A stretch of DNA of 64,000 nt from contig NZ_VTOJ01000002.1 of assembly GCF_009176545.1 (NCBI RefSeq), forward strand, positions 2,001,602 through 2,065,601. The letters run 5' to 3'. Under the pieces are notes generated by a model. It had not been told where the DNA came from. It made no database searches and saw only the letters and a list, made by a program, of their open reading frames with translations. Origin of the DNA: Salinigranum salinum (lineage in GTDB: Archaea > Halobacteriota > Halobacteria > Halobacteriales > Haloferacaceae). A program made the translations under genes and the position numbers. Shown one piece after another: positions 17,004 to 25,674 of this stretch; position 1 is the stretch's first letter; every line of letters starts with the position of its first letter.

Positions 17004-17013
17004 CCGGTTTTTT
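17004..17013 (+). terminator. T-tract terminator after cspA
   Basis: CCGGTTTTTT, 50-60 bases after the cspA stop; archaeal terminators are commonly plain T-runs after GC-rich DNA. Confidence 0.5.
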
Positions 17014-17162
17014 GAGACGACTACGACCCGCCAGCGACCGCTCTTCGTCGGTTCACAGCGGTACGGGGGAAGAAAACCGTGACGCTGGCAGTCCGATGAT
17101 GATGCTGTGGTGTTCGACGAGACGAGCGGAAGCCGACTCGTCGCCCGGAGACGCCGGACGGA

Positions 17163-17315
17163 TCAGGCCATCGACGCCTTGCGTTCGGCGCTCACCTGTT
17201 GGATACCGGCGTTGGCCGTGCAGTTCGGGCAAGCGTAGACGCGCCCGTTCTCGTCGCCGAACACGCGAACGAAGTCGGTCGACACGAACGTGTCGCAGTA
17301 GGTGCAGTGACTCAT
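17163..17315 (-). CDS. Small zinc-ribbon protein (DUF7563-like)
   Basis: 50 residues with two Cys pairs, CTYC near the start and CPNC near residue 35, giving a four-Cys zinc site. The pattern CxxCxxFVSTDFVRVFGD...VYACPNC matches a haloarchaeal small zinc-finger family. Start ATG at 17313-17315 puts CTYC directly at the N-terminus, as in relatives. Function unknown, probably a nucleic-acid or protein-binding micro-zinc-finger. Confidence 0.8.
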   Translation of the reverse strand: MSHCTYCDTFVSTDFVRVFGDENGRVYACPNCTANAGIQQVSAERKASMA

Positions 17316-17504
17316 GGTCGATCGTAGCAGGTGTTCTGCTCTAATTACGCGTACACGTGCGACGGATATATCAACAGTACCCAACTAGTTGGGCACATTT
17401 CTCCGTCGGGAACGGAGCCCGGAAGACCCTCCCGGAACCGGCTCGAATGCGAGTGACTGCGACGTGGTAGCCACGGCTTCGAGACCGATCGGCGTCGGAC
17501 TGCG

Positions 17505-17694
17505 AGTCCCGCGAGAGCCGCTGCCCGTAGACGGGGATGTCCATCGACGTCACGACGCGCGAGCGGAGGAGCGTCGAGAGCCACCCCCGACCCGTAAGCC
17601 CCACGACCACGAGATCGACATCGTTCGTCTCGGCGTACTCGACGATGGTCTCGTGGACGGGGGCGTCGACGAGCGACGACGGGGCGCGGCGCAC
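17505..17694 (-). pseudogene. Remnant of a universal stress protein (UspA)
   Basis: The segment VHETIVEYAETNDVDLVVVGLTGRGW is a clear match to the UspA C-terminal half, followed by a damaged version of the usual GSV...PVLxV end (VVTSMDIPVYG). The N-terminal ATP-binding half is not present in this frame, and neighbouring frames carry only fragments. I read it as a decayed gene in a spacer of about 590 bases that otherwise holds nothing recognisable. Confidence 0.55.
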
Positions 17695-17905
17695 CCGCGT
17701 GGTCGTCTTCGCCGACCTCCGGACTGACGGCGTCTACCGTCCGAGATCGAGCGGATCCGTGCGACGACCGTCTTCACCGATGCGGTGGTCGCGGCGAGGA
17801 GGACCTCGTCACGGCTCGGGAACGGCGTCCTCGTTCACCCCGACCGGGACGACCGTTATCGTCCCGGCGAGACCATCACGGCCGACGACGCGGCAGCAGC
17901 AGGAA

Positions 17906-18388
17906 CTAGTCGGATTCGCCGTCGATCGCCGCCGTGAACTGGTGAAACGCCACGGCCTCGTCGCCCCGGACGAGCTCCTCCTCGCCGATGGTCAGCCCGA
18001 GTTCGGCCAGCTCCTGCGCGATCGCGGTCAGTTCGTCCGTGTCCTCGGCGACGGCAGTGACGAGCAGGTTCTCCTCGCCGGTGGCGACCTCCTGGACCCG
18101 GACGACGCCCGGAACGGCGATCGCGCGGTCGGCCATCTCCTCTCGATCGGGGATCGTGGCGGTACAGAACAGCAACACCTGCAGCGGATAGCCGGCCCGC
18201 TCGTAGTCGACCGTCGCGTTGTAGCCGGTGATGATCCCCTCGGATTCGAGCCGCTGGATGCGCTTGCGAACCGTCGACGCCGAGACGTCCATCGACGCCG
18301 CGATGTCACCCGACGAGGCGTGCCGCGCGTCGCGCTGGAGCGCGCCGAGGATCGCCCGATCGAGGTCGTCGAGCCCTTCGAGTGTCAT
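17906..18388 (-). CDS. Lrp/AsnC-family transcriptional regulator
   Basis: 160 residues. AsnC-type helix-turn-helix (LDDLDRAILGALQRDARH, then GDIAASMDVSASTVRKRIQ) is followed by an RAM-like C-terminal domain (PGVVRVQEVATGEENLLVTA), which binds amino acids or similar effectors. Start MTLEGLDDLD is the standard family start; upstream in-frame sequence is unrelated. It diverges from the CPA2 antiporter gene and may control it. Confidence 0.9.
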   Translation of the reverse strand: MTLEGLDDLDRAILGALQRDARHASSGDIAASMDVSASTVRKRIQRLESEGIITGYNATVDYERAGYPLQVLLFCTATIPDREEMADRAIAVPGVVRVQEVATGEENLLVTAVAEDTDELTAIAQELAELGLTIGEEELVRGDEAVAFHQFTAAIDGESD

Positions 18389-18567
18389 GCCCCTCCGTGC
18401 ACGACCCGCGCGGAAGAACGTTACCGTTCGAGTGACCTCCGAGCCACGACACACCGGGAGACCGGGGCGTCGAGAGCGGCTCGAACGCCGGAACTCGCCG
18501 AACCGGGACCAGCCCCGGCGACGGCCGATAGTATAAGTGCCACGGACGGGATCGACGAACGACATCG

Positions 18568-19827
18568 ATGGCGTCGGCACCTGACGCGTCGCTCCTCCTC
18601 GTCGAACAGCTGTTCGTCGTCCTCGTGCTCGCGCACCTGTTCGGATTCGTGACCGAGCGACTCGGGCTGACGGCCGTCGTCGGCGAACTCGCCACGGGGT
18701 TCGTGCTGGGGCCGTCGGTGCTCGGCCTCGCGTTCCCCTCGCTCTACGCGGACCTGTTCCCCGGAACCTCGGGACCGCTCCTCGACGGAGTCGCTTCGGT
18801 GGGTCTCGTCTTGCTTCTCGTTGTGGCCGGGCTCGAGATCGATCTCGGGCTCGTCCGACGGCACGCCACCACCACCGCTGCGGTCGGCGTCTTCGGGATG
18901 GTGGTCCCGTTCGGACTCGGGTTCCTCTTCGGCTGGGCGCTCCCGGCGGCCCTCCGTGGCCCGTCGACCGACCGTCTCGTCTTCGGTCTCTTCGTGGCGA
19001 CCGCGCTGAGCATCTCGGCCATCCCGGTCGTCACCCGCATCCTCCTCGACCTGCGGCTGCTCGGGACGGAACTCGGCCAGATGCTCGTCGCCGCGGCGGT
19101 CCTGACCGACGTGCTCGGCTGGCTCGTCCTCGGAGTCGTCGTCCAGGCCGCACGGGAGGGGTCGATCGCGCCGGCGTCGGCGCTCCGGAGCGTCGTGGTG
19201 CTGGCGGCGTTCGTCGCGGGCGCGCTCGTCGTGGGGCGCCTCGTCGTCCCCGGAGCCGTCTCGCGGCTCCCGGCGCTCGGCACGACGAACCGGCAGGTCG
19301 GCGTGGTCGTCGCTGCCGGCCTCGGCACGAGCGCGCTCGCCCTGGCGGTCGGCCTCGAGGCCTTCCTCGGCGCGTTCCTGCTCGGGGTGGTGCTGTCGCG
19401 GGCAGGGGGACTCCCCACGGCCGTCGAGGAACGGTTCGAGTCGGTGACGGTCAGCGTGTTCGCCCCCCTCTTCTTCGGCGTTGCGGGGCTCCGCGCGGAC
19501 CTCACCGCGCTCGCGGACCCGACCGTGATCGTCGTCGGCGCGGTCGCGGTGGGCGTCGCGCTCGTCGGGAAGTTCGCCGGCGTCTTCGCCGGAGCGGTCC
19601 TCGTCGGGCGAAGCCGCGGAGAGGCGCTCGTGCTCGGCGCCGGGCTGAACGCTCGCGGTGCCATCGAGATCATCCTCGCGACCATCGGGTTCGAACTCGG
19701 CATCCTGTCGACGGAGCTGTACACGGTGATCCTCGGGGTGGCCGTCGTCACGTCGGCGATGGCGCCGCCGCTGCTGAAGTGGTCGTTCGACCGGCTAGGA
19801 ACGGCGTCGACGGGTCACGACGCCTGA
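18568..19827 (+). CDS. Monovalent cation:proton antiporter, CPA2/Kef type
   Basis: 419 residues with about 12 membrane segments across the Na+/H+ exchanger fold (PF00999). Motifs: GELATGFVLGPSVLGLAFP in the first half, ATALSISAIPVVTRIL in the conserved discontinuous-helix region, and GAGLNARGAIEIILATIG near the end. Exchanges Na+ or K+ for H+ across the membrane. No C-terminal TrkA-N/C domain. TATA box AGTATAAGTG near 18530 gives a short leader. Confidence 0.9.
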   Translation: MASAPDASLLLVEQLFVVLVLAHLFGFVTERLGLTAVVGELATGFVLGPSVLGLAFPSLYADLFPGTSGPLLDGVASVGLVLLLVVAGLEIDLGLVRRHATTTAAVGVFGMVVPFGLGFLFGWALPAALRGPSTDRLVFGLFVATALSISAIPVVTRILLDLRLLGTELGQMLVAAAVLTDVLGWLVLGVVVQAAREGSIAPASALRSVVVLAAFVAGALVVGRLVVPGAVSRLPALGTTNRQVGVVVAAGLGTSALALAVGLEAFLGAFLLGVVLSRAGGLPTAVEERFESVTVSVFAPLFFGVAGLRADLTALADPTVIVVGAVAVGVALVGKFAGVFAGAVLVGRSRGEALVLGAGLNARGAIEIILATIGFELGILSTELYTVILGVAVVTSAMAPPLLKWSFDRLGTASTGHDA

Positions 19828-19911
19828 CAGGAGTCCGCACCGCCGTCGAGTCCTTCGCACGGACAGTGACGGGGCGGGGCCACCGACGCGCCCGCGCTCT
19901 TCCACGCGGGC

Positions 19912-20688
19912 TCACACCCGCCCGACGAGGTGGGCCCGCACGGTCCGTTGCGCCGACGTACACGTCGATGCGAGCGAGGCACACGCGTCGAGGACCGGGA
20001 ACGTCGAGGAAAAATCGGTGTAGAGGTACTCCGCCAGCGTCCGGTGACACAGCGCGACCGTGAGGTCGGCTGCAGTCGACCGGTCGAGATGTCGCTGTCG
20101 TCGCGCTGCGACGTCGTCGAGCGTCTCCCGGTGAGTGTCGAGCCGGCGGTGCCACGCCGCGAGCGTGTCGAAGTCACGCGTCGACAGCCGGACGTCGCGG
20201 TGGTCGTCGAGCCATCCACGGACCTCGTCGAGGCTGTCACGCGCGCCGGTCAGCGACTCACGTTCACGCTCAAGCACGCGGACGGTGAGGGCCATCTCTC
20301 GCTGCCGTCGTGACGACTCGTCGAGGACGGCCCGCTTCAGTCGCGACGGCAGCCCGTTCGACGGCGTGGTCGCGAGCGCGACGGCGACGTCCCGACTCAG
20401 CTCGGTCGCGATGGCCTCGTGCACGGTCTCCGGCTCCTCCGTCGCGTCGCCGCTCAGTGGGTGGAGGTGCTCCTCGAACGCCCGGCGGACCTGGCGGCGG
20501 CCTGCCGACTGGTCCGTCCCCGTGACGGTCGCGCCGGCGGTCGTCCGGCGGACGTCGACCGTCTCGACGACGTCGACCGCGCGGACCGCGGACGCGAACC
20601 GGTCGAGCGCCTGGTGTTTCTCCCGCGTCCGCGAGAACTCCTCGTCGACCCGGCGGCGAGCCCGGACCTCGGGAGGGTCGTTCGTCAT
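19912..20688 (-). CDS. Haloarchaeal coiled-coil-like protein (DUF7260-like)
   Basis: 258 residues, helical and Arg/Glu-rich, with heptad-like stretches (RQREMALTVRVLERERESL). It resembles a haloarchaeal family of unknown function that I recall as DUF7260. Its ATG overlaps the stop of the upstream small gene (ATGA), so the pair is an operon. That operon starts beside DtxR-like palindromes, so it may be metal-regulated. Confidence 0.65.
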   Translation of the reverse strand: MTNDPPEVRARRRVDEEFSRTREKHQALDRFASAVRAVDVVETVDVRRTTAGATVTGTDQSAGRRQVRRAFEEHLHPLSGDATEEPETVHEAIATELSRDVAVALATTPSNGLPSRLKRAVLDESSRRQREMALTVRVLERERESLTGARDSLDEVRGWLDDHRDVRLSTRDFDTLAAWHRRLDTHRETLDDVAARRQRHLDRSTAADLTVALCHRTLAEYLYTDFSSTFPVLDACASLASTCTSAQRTVRAHLVGRV

Positions 20689-20987
20689 CGCGTCCCCCGC
20701 ACGCCGACGCCGTGATCGTCCGACGACGGACGGTCGCTCGCCGCCCGGCTCGGATCACAGACGACCAGGTCGTAGACGGCTGTCTCGGGGTCGTACCGTC
20801 GCAGCCACGCCCGGTAGTGACCGGCGAGGCGGGCCGCGACGGCGGCGGCGTGTCGCGACGGGAACCGACGACCGGCGACCGGACTCGGCCGAGCCCCCGT
20901 CCGCGCACACCCGACGACGTAGTCGCCGTCCATCGACGCGACTGCCTCGATCCCCTCCCGGAGCTGCCCGAGCGTCCGACTGGTCAT
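20685..20987 (-). CDS. Small haloarchaeal protein (DUF7552-like)
   Basis: 100 residues: LGQLREGIEAVASMDGDYVV, CARTGARPSPVAGRRFPSRHAAA and YDPETAVYDLVVCDP form a compact conserved domain of unknown function. I start at MTSRTLGQL, where the domain begins; an upstream in-frame ATG at 21080 lies closer to the TATA-like element (21112-21119) but adds low-complexity sequence. First gene of a two-gene operon; palindromes at 21095-21110 and 21131-21146 flank its promoter. Confidence 0.65.
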   Translation of the reverse strand: MTSRTLGQLREGIEAVASMDGDYVVGCARTGARPSPVAGRRFPSRHAAAVAARLAGHYRAWLRRYDPETAVYDLVVCDPSRAASDRPSSDDHGVGVRGTR

Positions 20988-21094
20988 CGGATCGCACACC
21001 TCGGGTGGCGAACCCGTCCGGTGGGATCGGGACGGAGGCGGTGTGATCGGATCCCCCCGATTCGGTGCGTGGTACGACATCGCGCCACCATGGG

Positions 21095-21110
21095 TTTAGG
21101 CCAACCTAAA
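21095..21110. promoter_or_regulatory. DtxR-like palindrome 1
   Basis: TTTAGGCCAACCTAAA: perfect TTTAGG/CCTAAA arms with 4-base spacer, next to the TATA-like element of the minus-strand operon. Confidence 0.75.
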
Positions 21111-21130
21111 AGAGTATAGTTCCTTCGGAT

Positions 21131-21146
21131 TTTAGGTGGGCCTAAA
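21131..21146. promoter_or_regulatory. DtxR-like palindrome 2
   Basis: TTTAGGTGGGCCTAAA, identical to palindrome 6 and 20 bases beyond palindrome 1. Confidence 0.75.
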
Positions 21147-21289
21147 TCGTCGACACCGGCCGACGACGGCGTCTCGGAGTCGGCAACGAGCCCGGATCCC
21201 CCCGTGAGGCTCCACTCGACGTGCCCGACGAACGCGATCGACTGGAGTGCGCAGTGCACCCTCTCGCGGAAATAGCACGGGTCTGTGAA

Positions 21290-21870
21290 TCGGGAGGAAC
21301 AGGGCCGTGTCGTGGCCGAACGCCACGCTGGACGGAAAGACGAACGCCGTGACCTCCTCCACGAGTTGTCGAACGACTACGCCCGCGAATACGGCTTCGT
21401 GGCGGTGGATGATTCGGACGCAGAGGGCTTGGACGGACGACCGCGCAGTTCTCGGAACCGATGCGGGTACCGCGTGGGAGACGTTCTTGCGGACGCTCGA
21501 ATACAGGTGCGAACGTGGAGGGACGGACTTCGTCGCCATGAATCCGCGTGTGGCGACGAGAGAGTCCACGTCGTGTGACGTTTCGACGGACGGGCCGCTG
21601 TGGGTGCACGAACACTCGCGTCCCGTGTGGTGTCGGGTGGATAGAGACGCGAACGCGGTCGCCAGACGTAGTCTGGCGGGCAGCCAGAAATCGGAGATCT
21701 CTGACAACGGCGTGGAACACTCTTTCTCGCGGTATCGGGAAGCGGCTACGAGCAGGACGCTCCGAATCGACGCCCGTGGGACTGCGCTCCCCGTGGATTC
21801 CTCGGTATCTACAAGGCGCGTCGTGGAGACGGGAACCCGCCCTCGAGCGCGAGTCGTCAGGCGGGCGGTA
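21290..21870 (+). pseudogene. Decayed TnpB (IS200/IS605, IS1341-type) C-terminal part
   Basis: Fragments in two or three frames line up with haloarchaeal TnpB. In one frame: LLHELSNDYAREYGFVAVDD. In the next: GTAWETFLRTLEYRCERGGTDF, then VSTDGPLWVHEHSRP, DRDANAV and, further on, TALPVDSSVSTRRVVETG; AWNTLSRG and RYGV come from a neighbouring frame. The zinc-finger cysteines are mostly lost, at least two frameshifts are needed, and no TnpA or N-terminal half is seen. The region carries no other gene. Confidence 0.8.
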
Positions 21871-22049
21871 TGGGGTAGGTCACTCACAGGGTTCGACCGT
21901 GTGATCCGTCGAGATCCATCCGTCCCGGTTGCCGTCCTCCAGGAACACTGTCGTCCCGGGGCTGCGTTCACACGTCTTGATCCGCGGCGTTCCTGATCCA
22001 TCGTCCGTCCGGTCGCCGTGGGACCGAGTCGGGGGAGCCATTGTCGCGT

Positions 22050-22065
22050 TTTAGGTAGACCTAAA
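22050..22065. promoter_or_regulatory. DtxR-like palindrome 3
   Basis: TTTAGGTAGACCTAAA, between the TnpB remnant and the cupredoxin gene, not next to any gene start. Confidence 0.7.
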
Positions 22066-22255
22066 ATAAAAGCGGTTCGGTTCCCCTCTCGATCCCCCCT
22101 TTCCGATAGCGGTTCGGTTCCCCCTCTGTGACGTCCGGCCCGTCTCGCTCCGGGCCCCCCCTCCGATGGGTCACGCGCACGGGTGCTGCGCGCTCCCGTG
22201 GGACTGACGCTCGCAGAGAGCGCCACCCGGTACGTCCACCGACCGATACTTATAG

Positions 22256-22271
22256 TTTAGGCTCGCCAAAA
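22256..22271. promoter_or_regulatory. DtxR-like palindrome 4, degenerate
   Basis: TTTAGGCTCGCCAAAA: left arm perfect, right arm one base off. Adjoins a TATA-like ACTTATAG. Confidence 0.5.
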
Positions 22272-22348
22272 ATATTGGACCGGCGGACCCGCTCGTCCCG
22301 ACCGTCGGATGACGCGCCCGCGGCCCTGATCGACGACGTCACTAGATC

Positions 22349-22364
22349 TTTAGGTCGACCTAAA
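22349..22364. promoter_or_regulatory. DtxR-like palindrome 5
   Basis: TTTAGGTCGACCTAAA, a perfect 16-base palindrome, 41-56 bases upstream of the cupredoxin gene, in the BRE/TATA zone. Confidence 0.8.
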
Positions 22365-22384
22365 CTTCGAAAGCCTTACCACGT

Positions 22385-22400
22385 TTTAGGTGGGCCTAAA
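22385..22400. promoter_or_regulatory. DtxR-like palindrome 6
   Basis: TTTAGGTGGGCCTAAA ending 4 bases before the ATG at 22405, so a bound repressor would cover the transcription start. Confidence 0.8.
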
Positions 22401-22404
22401 ATCT

Positions 22405-24891
22405 ATGCGACGGACCAGACGAAATCTACTCAGAACGACCGGCGCGGCGCTCGTGGTGGGCAGTCTCGCCGGCTGTAACACGTCGGATACGGAATCGGAG
22501 TCGACGGAGACGGACGTCGGGACGGAGGGGGGAGGCGGCTCCTCGGGAGGCGCCACGGGTGAAGAGACGGAGGAGCCGACCGGGACGACCGCCGCGCCGG
22601 CGGCGAGCGCCGAGACCGCCGTCGCCGCGGAGTGGAACGCGATGCGGGCCCGGCTGTTCGACGCCGTCGCGCTCGGGACCGCGGGCGAGTTCGCCGACGG
22701 GGCGAGCGTCGCAGCGGACGTCTTCGCGCGGTTCGAGGAATCGTCGGGAGAGTGGGGCGCCCACGAGCAGCTGGAGGCGACGAACGAACAGGTGTACGAG
22801 TCGTTCGAGTCGAACCTCGGGGAGCTCCGTGAGGCGCTCGGGTCCGAGTCACTCGACGACGCCCGCGACGCCGCGAGTGACGCCGATCAACAGCTACAGT
22901 CGGCGATTCGGGGTCGGACGGATCCGACGACGGCGGCGGCGTTCGACCTGCAGCTGCTGGGGATGCGGGTCGAGAACGCGGCTGTGGTGGCGCCCGTCGA
23001 CGCCGAGGCTGCGGCGACCGTCGCCGAGCGCGCGCTCGAAGCGTTCGAGGCCAGCGAGGTGCACGACCTCGTCGAGGAAGCCGACGCGGAGTCGTACGGG
23101 GCGTTCGAGAACGCGGCCGAGGCGGTCGTCGAGGCCGCTGGCTCGGACGACGTCGAGACCGTCCGAGAGGAGGCCGACGCGGCGCTGTCGGCTTCGGTTA
23201 CGGGATCGTACGCCGTCGTCGGGACACCCGCCGTGGCCGGCACGGGTCACCTCGCGACGTACCAGGCCGAGGCGTTCGACGCCGCGGCACTGTCGGGTCT
23301 GGGTGGACCCTCGACCGACTTCGCCCACGCCGCCGCGCTCACGCTCTACCGGGCACGGGTCGACGACGCCGGGGTGCTCTACGCCGCCGGCCAGCCCGAA
23401 CGAGCGAAGTCTGCCGTCCAGTCCGTCTTCCAGCATTTCGAGGGTGCCCGGGCGCACGAAGCGCTCGAAGCGGCCAGCGAGGAGGCGTACACCGGCTTCG
23501 AGGACGACGGGCTCACCGCGCTCGTCGAGGCGATCGACGCCGGCGACGACCCGGGCGTGGAGTCGGCGATTTCTGCCGTCCACGAGAGCCTCGTGACCGG
23601 CGTGACCGCGCTCGGCTCCGGCCCGGAGCCTGCCGTGCTCGAGGCCGGCTACTTCCGTGCGCGACTCGGCGACGCCCGCGAACTGCTCGAAGCGGGCGAC
23701 ACGGCCGGCGCGAGAGCGGTTGCACAGGACCTGTTCCAGACGTTCGAGGCCAACGAGGCCGACTTCCACGAGACCCTCGAAGAGACCTCCGCGGAGCTGT
23801 ACGAGACGTTCGAGGAGGAACACCTCGTCGGCGCCATCGACGCGCTCGAAGCCGGCGACGAGCAGGCCGCGGAGGCGCACCTCGCCGGCGCGATGGACGC
23901 GCTCCTGCAGTTCGAGACCGAAGCGGGGAGCGTGGCGCACGTCTCGGGTGCCGAGGCGGGCTACATGGCCGCCCGCGGCTTCGACGCGAGCGGCCTGGCC
24001 GCTCTCGGTCGCACCGAGCGCGCGGCGACCGTCGTTCAGGAAGCGTTCGCCGGCTTCGAGGCCGGCGCAGGCGGCTTCCACGAGGCGCTCGAGGGGGCCG
24101 ACGAGGAGCTGTACGAGACGTTCGAGTCGAAACTGGGTGCGATTCGGAGCGCCGCGTCCAGCGGGGGAGACGTCACCGCCGCCGCACAGGCGTTCAACGC
24201 GGACGCCGTCGCGGCGATGTACGCCATCGTCGGCGCTGCCGGCGGCTCGTTCGGTGACCAGTCACGAGCGCTCGCCCAGGACGTCTTCGCCGACTTCGAG
24301 GAGGCACGCGTCCACGAACTCCTCGAGGAGGCCGACGGGGGCGCGTACGAGACGTTCGAGGCACGGTTGGGAGCGTTCATCGAGTCGCTGTCGACCGAGG
24401 CGCTCTCGGCGTTCGCCGCGGCGACGCTCCGCGCACAGTTCGCCGTCGCCGGCGCACTCGACGAGGCACCCGTCGAGGCGGGGACGGGTGACAGCGGCGA
24501 GTCGGGCGGCGACTCGGACCTGCAGGGCGGCCCGAACGTCGTCGAGGACGTGCCCGAGGACGCCGACCACGTCGTGAAGATGCAGGCCGTCGCCTTCGAG
24601 CCGAAGGAGCTGACGGTGAAGGTGGGCGACACGGTCGCCTTCGAACACGCCGCCGGTGAGGCACACAACGTGGTCGCCTACGAGGACGAGATCCCCGAGG
24701 ACGCGACGTACTGGGCGTCCGGCGGCTTCGACTCACAGGAGGCCGCCGAGGCCGGCTGGGACGAGGGAGAGGGGGCCGTCCAGTCGGGCCAGTCGTACGT
24801 CCACACGTTCGAGACCGCCGGCTCGCACGGCTACTACTGCGTGCCCCACGAGGCCGCCGGGATGGTCGGGACGGTCGTGGTCGAGGGGTGA
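22405..24891 (+). CDS. Exported lipoprotein with six helical repeats and a cupredoxin domain (DUF5059/halocyanin type)
   Basis: 828 residues. The N-terminus is a Tat lipoprotein signal (RRNLL, lipobox LAGC near residue 24) followed by an acidic Gly/Glu/Thr linker. Residues about 75-700 hold six similar helical units recognised by FxxFE...HExLE...YxxFE, with FxxFE near residues 105, 210, 340, 441, 546 and 626. Residues about 712-828 form a blue-copper domain: His in AHNVVAYEDE and the cluster YYCVPHEAAGMVG (Cys, His, Met). I start at ATG 22405 (MRRTRRN); a GTG at 22390 lies inside palindrome 6. DtxR-like sites point to metal-controlled expression on the cell surface. Confidence 0.88.
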   Translation: MRRTRRNLLRTTGAALVVGSLAGCNTSDTESESTETDVGTEGGGGSSGGATGEETEEPTGTTAAPAASAETAVAAEWNAMRARLFDAVALGTAGEFADGASVAADVFARFEESSGEWGAHEQLEATNEQVYESFESNLGELREALGSESLDDARDAASDADQQLQSAIRGRTDPTTAAAFDLQLLGMRVENAAVVAPVDAEAAATVAERALEAFEASEVHDLVEEADAESYGAFENAAEAVVEAAGSDDVETVREEADAALSASVTGSYAVVGTPAVAGTGHLATYQAEAFDAAALSGLGGPSTDFAHAAALTLYRARVDDAGVLYAAGQPERAKSAVQSVFQHFEGARAHEALEAASEEAYTGFEDDGLTALVEAIDAGDDPGVESAISAVHESLVTGVTALGSGPEPAVLEAGYFRARLGDARELLEAGDTAGARAVAQDLFQTFEANEADFHETLEETSAELYETFEEEHLVGAIDALEAGDEQAAEAHLAGAMDALLQFETEAGSVAHVSGAEAGYMAARGFDASGLAALGRTERAATVVQEAFAGFEAGAGGFHEALEGADEELYETFESKLGAIRSAASSGGDVTAAAQAFNADAVAAMYAIVGAAGGSFGDQSRALAQDVFADFEEARVHELLEEADGGAYETFEARLGAFIESLSTEALSAFAAATLRAQFAVAGALDEAPVEAGTGDSGESGGDSDLQGGPNVVEDVPEDADHVVKMQAVAFEPKELTVKVGDTVAFEHAAGEAHNVVAYEDEIPEDATYWASGGFDSQEAAEAGWDEGEGAVQSGQSYVHTFETAGSHGYYCVPHEAAGMVGTVVVEG

Positions 24892-24897
24892 ACCGGG

Positions 24898-25074
24898 ATG
24901 CGCGCCCGCGAGTGGCTCATCGCGTTTCGGTACGGCTGTCCGGCGGAGTACGGCGTGCCCACTCTGCCGAGCTGGGAACAGTGTCGCGACGAGGACGGAC
25001 GGCTCGCGCTCCGCGAGCGTGACGCCGACGAACCGTTCATCTCGGCGGCGAACCCGGTGACGGTCCGGCGGTAG
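24898..25074 (+). CDS. Small protein of 58 residues downstream of the cupredoxin gene
   Basis: ATG 6 bases after the cupredoxin stop, so probably the second gene of that operon. It reads MRAREWLIAFRYGCPAEYG, then VPTLPSWEQCRDEDG and ends AANPVTVRR. Two Cys and several aromatic residues; soluble. No family recognised, but composition and position look genuine. Confidence 0.55.
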   Translation: MRAREWLIAFRYGCPAEYGVPTLPSWEQCRDEDGRLALRERDADEPFISAANPVTVRR

Positions 25075-25164
25075 CGGGACCGAGCGTGGGACGCGAGAGC
25101 GGCGCGAGCGGGGGACGGGGTGAAACGGCGCGAGCGGGACGGAACGCGCGAGACGGATCGGCGA

Positions 25165-25620
25165 CTACGCCGATTCGGCCGCCGTCTCCTCGTGTGCCGG
25201 TTCGCCGAAGAACTCGTCGAACAGCGCGACGACGCGACCCTCGATGTCGTCACGGATCGCGCGCACGGCGTCGAGGTCCTGCCCGTCGGGATCGTCGAGG
25301 GCCCAGTCGCGCACGTCGACGTCCGCGGCGTCGAGATCGAGCGTCGAACAGCCCATCGTCGCGACGACGTCGCACGCCTCGAGCTCCGCCGTCGAGACCT
25401 CGCGTGGGGTCCGCTCCGAGAGGTCGACGTCGAGCTCGCGCATGATCTCGACCACCTCGTCGTGGACGTGGTCCGCGGGGTGCGTCCCGCCCGTCACGAT
25501 CTCGACACGACCGTCGAGACCGCGGCGGTCGCGCTCGCGTTCGGCGAAGGCGGTCGACATCTGGCTCCGGCCGGCGTTCTGGACGCAGACGAACGCGAAT
25601 CGTACTGGCTCGTGGCTCAT
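25165..25620 (-). CDS. Low-molecular-weight phosphatase / arsenate reductase-like protein
   Basis: 151 residues. The P-loop CVQNAGRSQ (C-x5-R) is near residue 12 and the general-acid Asp lies in DWALDDPDG. These are the marks of the LMW protein tyrosine phosphatase and thioredoxin-coupled arsenate reductase fold. A further Cys pair region (ACDVVATMGCSTLD) resembles ArsC, so either arsenate reduction or protein phosphatase activity is possible. No other ars gene is adjacent. Confidence 0.85.
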   Translation of the reverse strand: MSHEPVRFAFVCVQNAGRSQMSTAFAERERDRRGLDGRVEIVTGGTHPADHVHDEVVEIMRELDVDLSERTPREVSTAELEACDVVATMGCSTLDLDAADVDVRDWALDDPDGQDLDAVRAIRDDIEGRVVALFDEFFGEPAHEETAAESA

Positions 25621-25674
25621 GTGACCGGGTCGGACGTCCGCGCTGTTAATCGCTCCTATGAGGGCTATTGACGG

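Noticed and set aside
21132..22226. Long minus-strand open frame of 364 codons in the operator region
   Set aside because: It has a low-complexity Arg/Ser/Thr composition and lies antisense to the recognisable TnpB fragments.
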